A stretch of 39,012 nucleotides of DNA from Anaerolineales bacterium (GTDB lineage Bacteria > Chloroflexota > Anaerolineae > Anaerolineales > UBA4823): the NCBI GenBank assembly GCA_003105035.1, contig PQAL01000042.1:1-39012 (forward strand), in the 5' to 3' direction. The position numbers were made by a program, and so were the translations under genes. The notes beneath the pieces were generated by a model, which was not told the origin of the DNA, did not search any database, and saw only the letters and a program-made list of their open reading frames with translations. Of this stretch, positions 1 to 8,886 are shown in pieces (positions within the stretch are counted from its first letter, which is position 1; every line of letters starts with the position of its first letter).

Positions 1-41
1 CTATTTTTTAGGGTTCAGATCAAAGCCAGCGCAGGCTCTTA

Positions 42-707
42 TTGGGTATGGGCGGTCTATCCGGCCTGACCCAGGGGCAGTTCGCTGCTATCCTGGCTCA
101 TGAATACGGGCATTTTTCCAACCGCGATACGGCCGGCGGTGACCTGGCGCACCAGGTTTATGCATCGCTGAATAGCATGGCTTACCAGCTTATCCGCAGT
201 GGTTCGGCGAAATTTTATAACCCGGTGTGGTTATTCATCCTCGGCTACCAGCGTATCTTCCTGCGCGTCACCCTGGGTGCCTCACGCCTCCAGGAGGTAT
301 TGGCAGATCGCTATGCGGCAGCTGCCTATGGGAGTGCAAATTTTATCGAGGGACTGAAAACCTATATTCGCCAGAGCATTGCCTTCCCGTTGCTGGCCGA
401 TTCTGAGCTTAAAGCTGCCTTCGAAGCTAACCGTTTAATTGCCAACCTGTATGACCTGCCCATGCGGGCAGACCTGGAGGAAGCCCTCGACCTCAAATAT
501 GAAGAAGCCATGACCCGCATGACCTCCAAATATGATTCTCACCCCGCTCCCCAGGAGCGTATCCGCTTGGTTGAAAACCTTCACATCCCTGATCCACCCG
601 TGGACGAAAATATCAGCCAGGCGCTGGGCTTATTCCGCAATCCGGAACAGCTCCAGGAGGAGATGACTGCCGAGATAAACAGGCTGGTTATCAAAAAAGG
701 GAAGTGA
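42..707 (+). CDS. M48-family zinc metalloprotease, 5'-truncated or broken
   Basis: This is the C-terminal part of a membrane-bound M48 (HtpX/Ste24-type) protease. Counting from the TTG at 42, the zinc motif HEYGH is at residues 20-24 and the third ligand is probably Glu85 in LQEVLADRYAA. A hydrophobic stretch at about 58-78 is a likely membrane segment. M48 proteins normally have N-terminal membrane helices before HEXXH, and those are missing. The family-like reading (RRLLLGMGGL) continues upstream of the TTG, but an in-frame TAG at 9-11 closes the frame. The real N-terminus is therefore lost by a nonsense or frameshift change, or by an assembly error close to the window edge. The family call is firm; the start and the integrity of the gene are not. 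Confidence 0.75.
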   Translation: MGMGGLSGLTQGQFAAILAHEYGHFSNRDTAGGDLAHQVYASLNSMAYQLIRSGSAKFYNPVWLFILGYQRIFLRVTLGASRLQEVLADRYAAAAYGSANFIEGLKTYIRQSIAFPLLADSELKAAFEANRLIANLYDLPMRADLEEALDLKYEEAMTRMTSKYDSHPAPQERIRLVENLHIPDPPVDENISQALGLFRNPEQLQEEMTAEINRLVIKKGK

Positions 708-760
708 TCACCTTATCGTGTTCCCTTCCCCGTCTGAACTATTCAGGCTATGATTAGCAC

Positions 761-1462
761 ATGGATGACAATACCTTCGAATGCCCTAATTGTGGCGCTG
801 CTATTTACCCCGAGGTGACCCGCTGCCCAGCTTGCGGGCACAATATGTATCCTCTGGAAGATGAAAAAGCGCAGGTTGAAAAGCCCGCCCCAACCTGGCT
901 GGCTTTGACCGGTGCCCTGGCTATCGGTTGGATGATCGCGGCTGGGATTGCCATGCTAACCAACTTTGTTGTGGCTGCATTCGTTAGCCCCAAATTCATC
1001 AGCGCCCTGGGCAAGGCAATCCTGCTTTTAGCCGGCCCATTTGGGGCGCTGGTGGGTGCTTACGTGGCTACCAGCCTGTTCAAGCAACGCTACCGCTTGA
1101 TTGGAGGGCTGGTAGGCACCCTGGCCCTGCCGGCATTGGTGCTGTTCGCCACCTATTGGGTCGAGGTCACTCCGGCTGTGCTCTTCAGCCCGCTTGCGAT
1201 CCTGGTCGGTTTCGTCACCATCCTGGCAGGCGTGGTTGGAGGTTGGATAAGCGAAACTTTCGCTCCGGGGAGTGACTGGAAAGAAAGATGGCGCGTGCAC
1301 GGCATGGAAGACCTGCTCTACCAAGAATTGCTGCGAAAAGTACGCTTCAATGGGGGTACAGCTGACCGCCTGATCGAATACGAGCGTTACGTAGATCCGA
1401 ATGCCACCCGCCTTAAGCTGATCCAGAACGCCATTGAGCGCCTGGATCGCGATAATCGCTGA
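761..1462 (+). CDS. zinc-ribbon multi-pass membrane protein
   Basis: A 233-residue protein of unknown function. A double-CXXC zinc ribbon (Cys8, Cys11, Cys22, Cys25) opens it, followed by four hydrophobic segments at about 46-72, 82-105, 112-132 and 138-165. A charged C-terminal tail of about 65 residues, rich in Arg, Glu and Tyr, is probably cytoplasmic. Zinc-ribbon-plus-TM proteins are common in Chloroflexota and often sit next to membrane proteases, as here (54 bp after the M48 gene). No substrate can be inferred. The ribosome binding site is weak, but the start directly before the zinc ribbon fits. Confidence 0.75.
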   Translation: MDDNTFECPNCGAAIYPEVTRCPACGHNMYPLEDEKAQVEKPAPTWLALTGALAIGWMIAAGIAMLTNFVVAAFVSPKFISALGKAILLLAGPFGALVGAYVATSLFKQRYRLIGGLVGTLALPALVLFATYWVEVTPAVLFSPLAILVGFVTILAGVVGGWISETFAPGSDWKERWRVHGMEDLLYQELLRKVRFNGGTADRLIEYERYVDPNATRLKLIQNAIERLDRDNR

Positions 1463-1560
1463 AGTGTCGGTTTGCATGCCATGAGATTTGGAATGAACAA
1501 GTCATCCATAAATTGTGAAATATATAATATATACGATGTTGATGTAAGACTATAGCAGAC

Positions 1561-1695
1561 TGTCATTGCGGGGGAGCGTTATTTGTGACCGAAGCAATCT
1601 TCAATGAGGAGAGCTATCCGATTAACCTACAAGTGCCTGGATAATTATCCTTGAAAAAGGAAGATTGCTACGGCTAAACCCGCCTCGCAATGGCA
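1561..1695. repeat. MITE-like repeat, family TGTCATTGCG, copy A
   Basis: The left end TGTCATTGCGGGG (from 1561) and the right end CCTCGCAATGGCA (to 1695) are imperfect terminal inverted repeats. Inside lie GAAGCAATCTTC and its inverted partner GGAAGATTGCT, so the transcript would fold back. Related copies occur near 22.5 kb and twice at 29.5-29.8 kb. It fills the gap of about 300 bp between the two convergent genes that end at 1462 and 1764. No coding potential was seen. Confidence 0.7.
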
Positions 1696-1763
1696 AAATT
1701 TGGAGAATTTTTCTCTTATTTTCAGCTGCTAGCTATCGCTCACTGAATGTTGCTCGAAAAATG

Positions 1764-3146
1764 CTATAACTTCTCGATGATCAATAATCGTGTAGGCTTG
1801 GACAGGTTGACCACCAACCACAACAGGCACAGCAGGATCAGGATGACATCGATCAACAGCAGGTTGAACGCCCCGAAGGCATTCACAAAATTCTGTAAAT
1901 TTGTCAGGATGAGCTGCAACACTCCAGATTGGAAAATTTGCAACCGGCTCAGCAAGGGGAAACCGCCAATGATAACCCAGCCGATCAGCGCGATCACCAA
2001 CAGTGATAGCAAAGGCGGGAGGATTTTGTCGTTGAGCGGGAAGCTTTGCTCCCGCCGCGCGAAACCCGCCCCCATGCGTAACTCCAGGGCTGAAAGGGCC
2101 TCATCGCGCACCTCGGGTGAGGCGAACGAGATTTGGTGCGTAGCGATTCTCTCATCTTGCCGATAGGCAATCTCCAGCATGCTCCGCTCAGGATTGGTGC
2201 TCAACCGGATGATGTTTTCCAGCTTGATCGGTGCGGCATTCTCGCCCAGCAGCTCGCGAGACATCTTCTGCTGATCGAACATTCCGAAGATAAGGGGGAT
2301 ATCGCTGGCTGCCGGGCTGGCCACGATGATTGACTTGCTGCCCAGGATCACCAGACGGTCGGTTCTCAGCTTCGGGTTGTCCCACAGCAGGGGTTCGGGT
2401 TCGAACAGATCAGTTTCAGCGTCTTCACCGGCGGCAAAGGCTCCCATACCCAGCTGGGGTTCGGAGCTGACCTTGAAATCATCGGAAACAGCCTCCGTTG
2501 CCTGATCGGAAGGTTTCTTGCTTATTCCCACGAGCTCATCGAGTAGCCTGGCTTCCTTTTCTTCATCGGACAAACCTGGCCCTGCCTCACCGGCTGGATG
2601 CTCCTCCAGCCAGCTCAGATCTGTATCCGGTAGCGGCAAGGCAGCCTTCTCTGGGTTGCTGACCGTCTCGAAAATCCTCTCGATCGTCTTGTCTGGCTCT
2701 TCCGAGTCGACCGCCCAATCAAACGTAGCTGGTAATTTAGACACCCGACTGGCTTTGTCCGCCGTCTGGTTCACGTAGGTCATGTTCTCAAATGCCTGGA
2801 ATTCTACATCCTCTTCAGTCCAGGTGAAGGGAGGGGTGTAAGGAGGTGCCTTAGCGGTTCCAGGTGGGACCACCGGCTTGTAACGTTCGCCCTTCACAAC
2901 CGACCCGAGAGGTGAAGTATCGAGCCTCATCAGGGCGATGCTGGCTGCTTCGTTCTTGGGGTTGATTAACAATACCCTTTGCAAACACGTGCGCTTGAGC
3001 TTGACGTCGTCCACCACCTCAGACATCATCATCCAAGCCCCTTCATTATGAGGATTCTGGACAAGTGCCTGTGCCAGCAGTTGCTTGGTTTGGGTGATAT
3101 CCCCTCTTTGCCTGGCTTCCATGGCTTGTAGTAAGAGTTCAGCCAT
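1764..3146 (-). CDS. TPR-repeat protein with acidic linker and two C-terminal TM helices
   Basis: A 460-residue protein of unknown role. Residues 1-75 look like two TPR units (QAMEARQRGDITQTKQLLAQAL, then INPKNEAASIALMRL). A Pro/Asp/Glu-rich linker covers about 85-235. A folded beta-rich segment at about 245-350 may be PH-like. Two membrane helices at about 372-398 and 428-452 end the protein, so it is probably C-terminally anchored with the TPR part in the cytoplasm. The start is supported by AAGGAG seven bases before the ATG. It is transcribed divergently from the YcxB-like gene. The architecture is clear; the function is unknown. Confidence 0.75.
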   Translation of the reverse strand: MAELLLQAMEARQRGDITQTKQLLAQALVQNPHNEGAWMMMSEVVDDVKLKRTCLQRVLLINPKNEAASIALMRLDTSPLGSVVKGERYKPVVPPGTAKAPPYTPPFTWTEEDVEFQAFENMTYVNQTADKASRVSKLPATFDWAVDSEEPDKTIERIFETVSNPEKAALPLPDTDLSWLEEHPAGEAGPGLSDEEKEARLLDELVGISKKPSDQATEAVSDDFKVSSEPQLGMGAFAAGEDAETDLFEPEPLLWDNPKLRTDRLVILGSKSIIVASPAASDIPLIFGMFDQQKMSRELLGENAAPIKLENIIRLSTNPERSMLEIAYRQDERIATHQISFASPEVRDEALSALELRMGAGFARREQSFPLNDKILPPLLSLLVIALIGWVIIGGFPLLSRLQIFQSGVLQLILTNLQNFVNAFGAFNLLLIDVILILLCLLWLVVNLSKPTRLLIIEKL

Positions 3147-3281
3147 TCTGTGCTCCTTGCGTTAGTTTAATTATAACCGAAGCACAAGTTAGTCGCTCAC
3201 ACCAGGAGATAAAGCATGCATTCGCATATTTATCTCTCCATATGTCGTTTATAATGGATTGACCTGCTACGGAGAGAGAAC

Positions 3282-3794
3282 ATGGACCAAACCCAAACCC
3301 TTACCCTTCACTATACTCCCGAAAAGAACGATTATATCCAGGTGTTGCGTATTTTCTTCCTGCACCAGACGGGCTCACGCATCAGCCTGGGTTTCCTGGT
3401 GATCATATTTGTGTACATGCTTTACAATGTTGCCACCTCGGCGGTAACTGTCTCCATTTTTGAGATCATCTTGTTGCTGTTCCCACCCGTCTTTGTTGCC
3501 TACATCTTGTTCGTCCAACCCAGGGGTATAGCAGATAAAGCCATGGCTAACGAACAGCTGGCAGCGGAGACTACCTGGGAGCTGGGTGAGCAGGGAGTCG
3601 ATATCTCGACCAGCTTCGGCTCCACTCACCTGAATTGGGAAGATTTTTCCCGCATGGTCACCACCAAGGAATATTACCTTCTGCTGATCAAAGGGAATCA
3701 ACGCACCTTCCGCTTCTTGCCTCGCAAGGTGTTTACTTCTCCTCAAGAACAAGATACCTTCCTTAGCTTGGTGACAGGCCACCTGAAAAAGTAA
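3282..3794 (+). CDS. YcxB-like membrane protein
   Basis: A 170-residue protein with an N-terminal beta strand (TLTLHYTPEKNDYIQVLR), two membrane helices at about 33-50 and 58-80, and a C-terminal soluble part. The C-terminal pattern (WELGEQGVDISTSFGSTHLNWEDFSRM, then YYLLLIKGNQRTFRFLPRKVF) is the typical YcxB-like C-terminal domain. The function of the family is not known. A GGAGAGAG ribosome binding site precedes the ATG, and a TATAAT at 3250-3255 is a possible -10 box without a good -35. The APH-fold gene follows after 21 bp and may be cotranscribed. Confidence 0.75.
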   Translation: MDQTQTLTLHYTPEKNDYIQVLRIFFLHQTGSRISLGFLVIIFVYMLYNVATSAVTVSIFEIILLLFPPVFVAYILFVQPRGIADKAMANEQLAAETTWELGEQGVDISTSFGSTHLNWEDFSRMVTTKEYYLLLIKGNQRTFRFLPRKVFTSPQEQDTFLSLVTGHLKK

Positions 3795-3815
3795 TATCAC
3801 CCGTCTGGGTGCTAC

Positions 3816-4850
3816 ATGTCACCGGCTATCCCCGCGGAACTGTCTTCTAGCCTGGCCTACTACTCTGCACACTTCATGGACCGGGTAGTGTGGGAGTTAC
3901 CCGTACGCTGGGTATGCAACCAGCATGGGCTTGATTGCCAGCTCATTGAAGCTGGCCTACCAGGCACTTACCCCACCTTCATCGTCAGGACTGCTCTTAA
4001 CCAATCCGTGGTGATCAAGTTCTTCGGACCGCTTTATGATGGTTATCAGGCTTGCCAGCTTGAGCACAGCATGGGGAACTTCCTGGCAGGACATACCCTG
4101 CCGGTTCGATCGCCCCTCATCCTGGCAGCTGGGCAGCTGGATACCCAATGGAGCTACCTGGTCTTCGAAGGCATCCCTGGCACCAGCATCGGGCAAGCGC
4201 GGGGGAGGTTGGCCGAACATGCCTGGGTCAATGTGGCAAGCTTGTTGGGAGTGTTCATGCGGGCCTTGCATGATCTCACGGCTGACTGCCCAGGCGCCTT
4301 ATCCACTCTGCGAGACAGTGACGATAGGGGTAATTTTGCGGCATTTTTACGCACTCAAAAAGAGCGTTGCCTTGCGAATCATAGAAAATGGAATGATCTT
4401 CCCAGTCACCTGCTGGAGCAGGTGGGTGATTACCTCTTGCCTGTCGATCAGCTGGTCGAGCTTGCCTCTCCTCCGCACCTGATTCATGCTGACCTGACCG
4501 CTGACCACCTGTTGGGGAGGGTCATTGAGCGCTCTGGTTCAGCCACCGACCCTGCTGGCGGCGATTGGGAAAACCTGGCGGTGATCGATTGGGGGGACGT
4601 GCGCTTCGGCAATATCCTCTACGAGCTGGTGGCCCTGCAAGTGGATATGTTTCGTGGGAATACCCGCTTGTTGAAAATCTGCCTCGAAGCATATGGTCTG
4701 CCAGGTTTTTACCAGCACGAGTTTCCCCGCAAAGCGTTGAGCATGCTCCTGCTGCACCAGTTCCCTATGCCTGCCTGGGTTTATGCTGGTCAGACCAGCA
4801 ACCATTCATTGGATGAGCTGGCAGAACACCTTTTTGGCACCGTGGATTAA
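3816..4850 (+). CDS. APH-family phosphotransferase
   Basis: A 344-residue protein with the aminoglycoside phosphotransferase/kinase-like fold. Visible landmarks are the ATP-anchoring lysine in VVIKFFG (Lys68), the catalytic loop HADLTADHLL (His224, Asp226) and the metal-binding aspartate in VIDWGD (Asp258). The family phosphorylates small molecules (aminoglycosides, choline, homoserine, sugars) or takes part in other kinase reactions, and the substrate cannot be read from the sequence. The position of the catalytic Asn is occupied by His231 (HADLTADH), which departs from the usual HxDxxxxN. The ribosome binding site is weak; the spacing suggests coupling to the YcxB-like gene. Confidence 0.8.
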   Translation: MSPAIPAELSSSLAYYSAHFMDRVVWELPVRWVCNQHGLDCQLIEAGLPGTYPTFIVRTALNQSVVIKFFGPLYDGYQACQLEHSMGNFLAGHTLPVRSPLILAAGQLDTQWSYLVFEGIPGTSIGQARGRLAEHAWVNVASLLGVFMRALHDLTADCPGALSTLRDSDDRGNFAAFLRTQKERCLANHRKWNDLPSHLLEQVGDYLLPVDQLVELASPPHLIHADLTADHLLGRVIERSGSATDPAGGDWENLAVIDWGDVRFGNILYELVALQVDMFRGNTRLLKICLEAYGLPGFYQHEFPRKALSMLLLHQFPMPAWVYAGQTSNHSLDELAEHLFGTVD

Positions 4851-5111
4851 CCCTGGCGCTGGCTTGTAGATAACAAATTCTCCAGGATCGTAAAACGTAA
4901 CAGATCGTTGAGTCTGAGTATTCGTTTGCACCTTTGGTGATCGAATGTCGAAGGACGTCTCGGTCTACCCCAAGTTATTCATCAGTCAGCATACTTGCGG
5001 ATAATCTTCTCATGGTATATGATTTCGTTAACAGGCAAGATCCGATATTATTTTCATTATTATGACGGAGTGATACCTTCAAACTTTGCTTTTTGATAGA
5101 CTAACCTACCC

Positions 5112-5537
5112 ATGAACCGACCTACGCTTCCCAAACGTGTTATTAGCGCCCCGCAGGTGGGCGATAAGACTGCCTTCACCCGCACGCTTACCGAAGCGGA
5201 TGTGGCCCTTTTCATCGGTACCACCTGGGATGTGAACCCCTTGCACACCGATGAAGTGTATTGCAGTGCCACACCGTTCAAGCACCGCATCGTGCCGGGG
5301 TTGCTCACCGCTGCCTTGCTCACCCACATGGGTGGGTTGTGGGCTTTCCTGGCCACTTCGATGGACTTTAAATTCCTGGCTCCGGTGTACGTCGGTGACA
5401 GTATCACTGCCCAGGCGGAGGTGGCAGAAGTCGATGCCGAATCAGGGGCGGTGCTGCTGCACTGCACCTGCACCAACCAGCACGGTGTTCAGGTATTGGC
5501 TGCCAATGTGCGCGGTTTTCCGGGGAAATTTGAGTGA
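5112..5537 (+). CDS. MaoC-like (R)-specific enoyl-CoA hydratase
   Basis: A 141-residue hot-dog-fold protein matching the MaoC/PhaJ type. The hydratase-2 motif is visible as DVNPLH (Asp40, His45), followed by the RIVPGLL segment that corresponds to the conserved glycine-rich helix of the family. PhaJ-like enzymes hydrate trans-2-enoyl-CoA to (R)-3-hydroxyacyl-CoA, linking beta-oxidation to other pools. The length is normal for single-domain forms. Its stop overlaps the GTG start of the downstream lipoprotein, so the two are translationally coupled although no functional link is obvious. The 261 bp before it show no clear gene or promoter. Confidence 0.85.
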   Translation: MNRPTLPKRVISAPQVGDKTAFTRTLTEADVALFIGTTWDVNPLHTDEVYCSATPFKHRIVPGLLTAALLTHMGGLWAFLATSMDFKFLAPVYVGDSITAQAEVAEVDAESGAVLLHCTCTNQHGVQVLAANVRGFPGKFE

Positions 5538-6202
5538 GACCCCGTATCTTGCTGTTCCTGTTGCCCATCCTGCTGGCTGCCTGTTCCGGCTCAGGTGCCG
5601 AGCAAGTTCCCACCAGCCAGCTGCCCAGCCCGGCGCGGTACGCCCTGACTATGACTGACCTGCCGGATGTGGGCGTGCCCTGGCAACAGTCATATAGCCA
5701 GACCTCCAGCGATAAAGGCTATAAATGGACATATCAGGCCTATCAGGCCATCCAACCTGCCGAGGTTGAAAACCAGCTTGATTCGGTATATGCCATCAAT
5801 AACGATGTGATCCTCTACGAGGTGGATATGAGCCGGGAGGATTTGCCCGCTCCACCTGTATCGTTAGGCAGCATCCAGGGTGTGGAGTGGAAGCCTGCCA
5901 CCCAGCTCCACCAGGTGGGTGATAAATCAGCCGTCTGGAAGACCACCCTGGGTGACCTGCTTACCCCGGTTTGGTGGCTTGAGTTCTACCAGGGGCATGC
6001 TTACGTACGTCTCTCCATGTTTGGCTTCCCCGACCAGATCGCTCCCACGCTGATCTATGACCTGGCCGATATCGTAGCCGCCCGGTTGCCTGCCAACCTG
6101 GAAGAGCTGAAGCAGGATGCCAGCGGAGGGCCAGTCGCTCCGCCTGCCGGAAGTGTAACCCCGAGTAGTGTAGTGCTTCCCACCGCGTCTGCCACCCCGT
6201 AA
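5534..6202 (+). CDS. lipoprotein of unknown function
   Basis: A 222-residue protein with a clear lipoprotein signal peptide: Arg near the N-terminus, a Leu/Ile/Phe core and the lipobox LAAC with Cys17. The mature part is mostly beta-like and ends with a Pro/Ser/Thr/Ala-rich tail. The GTG start overlaps the stop of the MaoC gene in a GTGA arrangement. I recognise no catalytic motif. It is the last host gene before the minus-strand phage cassette and faces it tail to tail across a terminator. Confidence 0.8.
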   Translation: MRPRILLFLLPILLAACSGSGAEQVPTSQLPSPARYALTMTDLPDVGVPWQQSYSQTSSDKGYKWTYQAYQAIQPAEVENQLDSVYAINNDVILYEVDMSREDLPAPPVSLGSIQGVEWKPATQLHQVGDKSAVWKTTLGDLLTPVWWLEFYQGHAYVRLSMFGFPDQIAPTLIYDLADIVAARLPANLEELKQDASGGPVAPPAGSVTPSSVVLPTASATP

Positions 6203-6240
6203 TCGGCCGATTGTTCCCAACGGTCTCATTAAAGTCCTGC

Positions 6241-6277
6241 TTTTAAGAAAAAGCCGGCAGCGATCTACGCTGCCGGC
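6241..6277 (-). terminator. Rho-independent terminator of the phage cassette
   Basis: GCCGGCAGCG (6253-6262) and CGCTGCCGGC (6268-6277) form a perfect 10-bp stem with a 5-nt loop. On the minus strand the stem is followed by TTTTTCTTAAAAG. It lies 17 bp past the last cassette gene and marks the 3' end of the long minus-strand operon. On the plus strand there is no T-run, although the hairpin could still affect the lipoprotein transcript. Confidence 0.85.
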
Positions 6278-6293
6278 GGGGATGCCGGCCGAT

Positions 6294-6596
6294 CTAAGCC
6301 GTGGGGTGATGATGCCAAATGGATACGTAAACATCAGCGCTCGATATCAGCCACAATCCATTATGGAACCTGGGAGAGTAGCGATCATTGAAGAGCACGA
6401 TCACTGGAGCATTGGCACACACCATCACTTCAAAGACCTTGGGCCCATCGGGTGGACCAACGCCGGCATAGTCATATAACGTGCAGGCACCAGAGGTGGT
6501 ACTGGTGGAGCTGACCATCACTCCAGCCACATGACCCTTACCGGCATACACCTGCAAATCTTGATCGGGGGTATAGATATCTAATAGATCTGCCAT
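6294..6596 (-). CDS. small beta-rich virion-like protein
   Basis: A 100-residue protein, last gene of the cassette. Its pattern (VYAGKGHVAGVMVSSTST, an alternating LYDYAG strand, then KVFEVMVCANAPVIV and FHNGLWLIS) resembles small beta-sandwich proteins found near phage head or neck genes. The start overlaps the stop of the adaptor gene by an ATGA, so it is translationally coupled. It could be a decoration, neck or base protein. The gene is real by context and coupling; the role is a guess. Confidence 0.6.
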   Translation of the reverse strand: MADLLDIYTPDQDLQVYAGKGHVAGVMVSSTSTTSGACTLYDYAGVGPPDGPKVFEVMVCANAPVIVLFNDRYSPRFHNGLWLISSADVYVSIWHHHPTA

Positions 6597-7282
6597 CAGT
6601 ACACCCTGTCATACTTATCCACGGTCTTGTGCGCTGAGACGATGGAGTTGGTCAGCTGATGGTGGGCGTCTGCCACCATCTTCTGGTACTGATCTTCGAT
6701 CCTGCGCACCATCTCGGTGAGCTGATACACCAGGTTGGTATGGGCGGTGGGATCCCGCATGATGTAACCCAGGCGTTCACGATAGGCCCGGCACATGACA
6801 TTGGTGATCAGGATGGCTTCATATTCATCGGGTACCGTGATGAAACACTCAGCACTATCTGTCATGTTGGTATCGTGGTTGGCCAGGTATTGGGTATAGA
6901 TGTGAGCTGAGGCAGCCACACTACCTGAGATATACATTAACCATCCTTTACCAGTGGCATAGTCATGATCAATGTCATAGAAACCTGCTGCGTCATAGAA
7001 ATCAGGATCCAGCCTGTTCTTGCGCACCAGGTATTCTGGTGGCTGCTGGCTGATGGGGTACTCTACGCTGATCACTTCCCTAAAGTCATCGGGAAGCGCA
7101 TAGCTATACACTATACTTCCGCCATTGGTATGATCATCCTTCATCGGTCGCAAGATCGGGAAGGTGCGGATAGCTTCCTTGCACCAGGGGAGCATGATGG
7201 TAGTGCGTGACCAGGTTTCAGCATTGGTGTCACCCAAGGCCACCAGGCAATCGGTGAGTAATTGTTGGAATGAAATAGACAT
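6596..7282 (-). CDS. phage adaptor / head-completion protein (SU10-adaptor-like)
   Basis: A 228-residue, mainly helical protein with the layout of SU10-type adaptors: an N-terminal helix (SFQQLLTDCLVALGDTNAETWS), a helix with conserved polar positions (LPWCKEAIRTFPILRP), a strand segment (YALPDDFREVISVEYP) and a C-terminal helical bundle rich in Arg, Glu and Gln. Such proteins bind under the portal and prepare the capsid vertex for a tail or plug. The start is supported by GGAGGTGCT directly upstream. It is the only recognisable connector gene, so whatever joins this capsid must dock here. Confidence 0.6.
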   Translation of the reverse strand: MSISFQQLLTDCLVALGDTNAETWSRTTIMLPWCKEAIRTFPILRPMKDDHTNGGSIVYSYALPDDFREVISVEYPISQQPPEYLVRKNRLDPDFYDAAGFYDIDHDYATGKGWLMYISGSVAASAHIYTQYLANHDTNMTDSAECFITVPDEYEAILITNVMCRAYRERLGYIMRDPTAHTNLVYQLTEMVRRIEDQYQKMVADAHHQLTNSIVSAHKTVDKYDRVY

Positions 7283-7290
7283 AGCACCTC

Positions 7291-8511
7291 CTAGATCAGC
7301 GCCAGGACACGATCAGCGATCTTGCGCAGGCCGGCTGCGGTGGGATGCACACCATCACTGGTATCACTCTGCAAGATCCATGGGTCGGTATGTGTATCCC
7401 AGCAGATCACATTGTCACTTTCAGCGCAGGCATCTGCGATGGCAGCTCGGATGTTGTCTTTGGGCTTCTCCGGTCCTGCCACTGCATCATCCCAGCAGGG
7501 CAGCACGTTCAGATAATAGATCCTGGCATTGGTGTTGAGTAATCTCAACCTGTAAAGTTGATCAATTACTTCCTGCTTAAGCACATCCATATCACCTTCG
7601 TCATCATCATTGGCACCCAAGGCGACCACCATCAGCTTGGCGTAGTCAGCCACGGTCGAAGAAACCTGGCTCTCCAAACTGGCCATGATCGAATTACCGC
7701 CCACGGAATGATTGATCAGCAGGTAGGGCTCAGCTGCTTCACAGGACACGATCTGTGCCCAATAGGGCACGGAATATGGCGCTGAGATGCTGTCGCCGAT
7801 CACGCCGAAATTACCTGCATGCGATATATTCTGGACATCACCTGCGGTGGCTACCTTATTCAAGAGCAACACATCACAGATGTGCCCACTATGGGCCCAA
7901 TAGGCACCATACGATCCGATCGACCTGACGGCAGGCACACCTGCAAAGGCACCAAGAAAAGTAGCATCGGTATACTGCAGGCTGCCATTCAAATACAACT
8001 TACAGGAACCACCGGCCTTGGACCAGGTGTGCACGAAGTTGGTCCAGACTTCTTCACTGTCATAGACCAACCCACCACCATCCCAGGTGCCCCCATTGAT
8101 GTTGAGCATGCGCAGGGTATGATCGGCGGAGTTGACGTTCATGGTGATCTTGTTATTGGCATCCACTGACAGGTAGAACTGGGCATGATTGTTAGCATCG
8201 GCAAAGAACCCGGCAGCGAAGCGTACCCACAAAGACAGCGTACCTTCATCTCCACTGAACTTACTGGAGATATCGGGCAGAGATACTTCTGAGTTATTGC
8301 CATTGAAGAGCGGGGCCAGGTCGCCGTGATGGTCGGCGAGATTGGCCAGGGATACATTTCCATACGTTCCATTAAAGCCATTCGGTCCATGATCATAGGC
8401 CGTGGCGCCGGCGGTCTCATGCAAGGGCCAATAGCCAACGATATTCGAGCGGAACATACCCACGATCTTCTCTGTGTAAGGTATGCCCCTGGAACGCATG
8501 CTCATCGTCAT
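7291..8511 (-). CDS. LamG-domain / SGNH-hydrolase surface protein
   Basis: A 406-residue two-domain protein. Residues of about 20-225 form a LamG/concanavalin-like jelly roll (VGYWPLHETAG, LSLWVRF, KLYLNGSLQ). Residues of about 233-406 form an SGNH/GDSL hydrolase with the GDS nucleophile (Ser241), the GAND block (Asn301) and the DGVH pair (Asp386, His389). LamG domains bind glycans and SGNH enzymes remove acyl groups, so it is probably a virion-surface or receptor-modifying esterase. The chosen ATG at 8511 overlaps the previous stop (ATGA), although the frame is open slightly further. No signal peptide is present, which fits assembly into a particle rather than secretion. Confidence 0.8.
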   Translation of the reverse strand: MTMSMRSRGIPYTEKIVGMFRSNIVGYWPLHETAGATAYDHGPNGFNGTYGNVSLANLADHHGDLAPLFNGNNSEVSLPDISSKFSGDEGTLSLWVRFAAGFFADANNHAQFYLSVDANNKITMNVNSADHTLRMLNINGGTWDGGGLVYDSEEVWTNFVHTWSKAGGSCKLYLNGSLQYTDATFLGAFAGVPAVRSIGSYGAYWAHSGHICDVLLLNKVATAGDVQNISHAGNFGVIGDSISAPYSVPYWAQIVSCEAAEPYLLINHSVGGNSIMASLESQVSSTVADYAKLMVVALGANDDDEGDMDVLKQEVIDQLYRLRLLNTNARIYYLNVLPCWDDAVAGPEKPKDNIRAAIADACAESDNVICWDTHTDPWILQSDTSDGVHPTAAGLRKIADRVLALI

Positions 8512-8873
8512 TGTTCGAGCCAGCGGATGGTTGCCACCAGGCAACCAGTGAGCGCATTGGCGCCGGCCACGGCTATGGTGAGCTGCCCATGCACGGGGAT
8601 CAGGTCATACAGGCCAGTATCCACGGCAGCTCCATCACAGGTCTGCTTGCGGGGCGCCAGCCAAATATCCGTTGCATTGTTGGACTTGACCAAAAGATTA
8701 CCAAACACACTATCACTGATGGTCACATCGGTGGTGGCTGGCGCACTGGCATGATAATTGAGAAACACATCCAGCAACAAGCCATTGATCGGAATGGTGG
8801 TACCACTGCCGGTGGCTGCGCCATCTCCGCCGGTGGTGGTAATGGTGACTGTCTCTTGCGAAATTTGGTTCAT
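8508..8873 (-). CDS. small beta-rich virion-like protein
   Basis: A 121-residue protein, rich in Thr, Gly, Ala and beta-branched residues (TVTITTTGGDGAATGSGTT), with an alternating hydrophobic pattern typical of small phage capsid or neck proteins with a jelly-roll fold. GGAAGGTGTT precedes the ATG. It overlaps the LamG-SGNH gene by four bases and may serve as its anchor on the particle. No specific family is recognised, so the virion role is inferred from location. Confidence 0.6.
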   Translation of the reverse strand: MNQISQETVTITTTGGDGAATGSGTTIPINGLLLDVFLNYHASAPATTDVTISDSVFGNLLVKSNNATDIWLAPRKQTCDGAAVDTGLYDLIPVHGQLTIAVAGANALTGCLVATIRWLEQ

Positions 8874-8886
8874 AACACCTTCCTTC

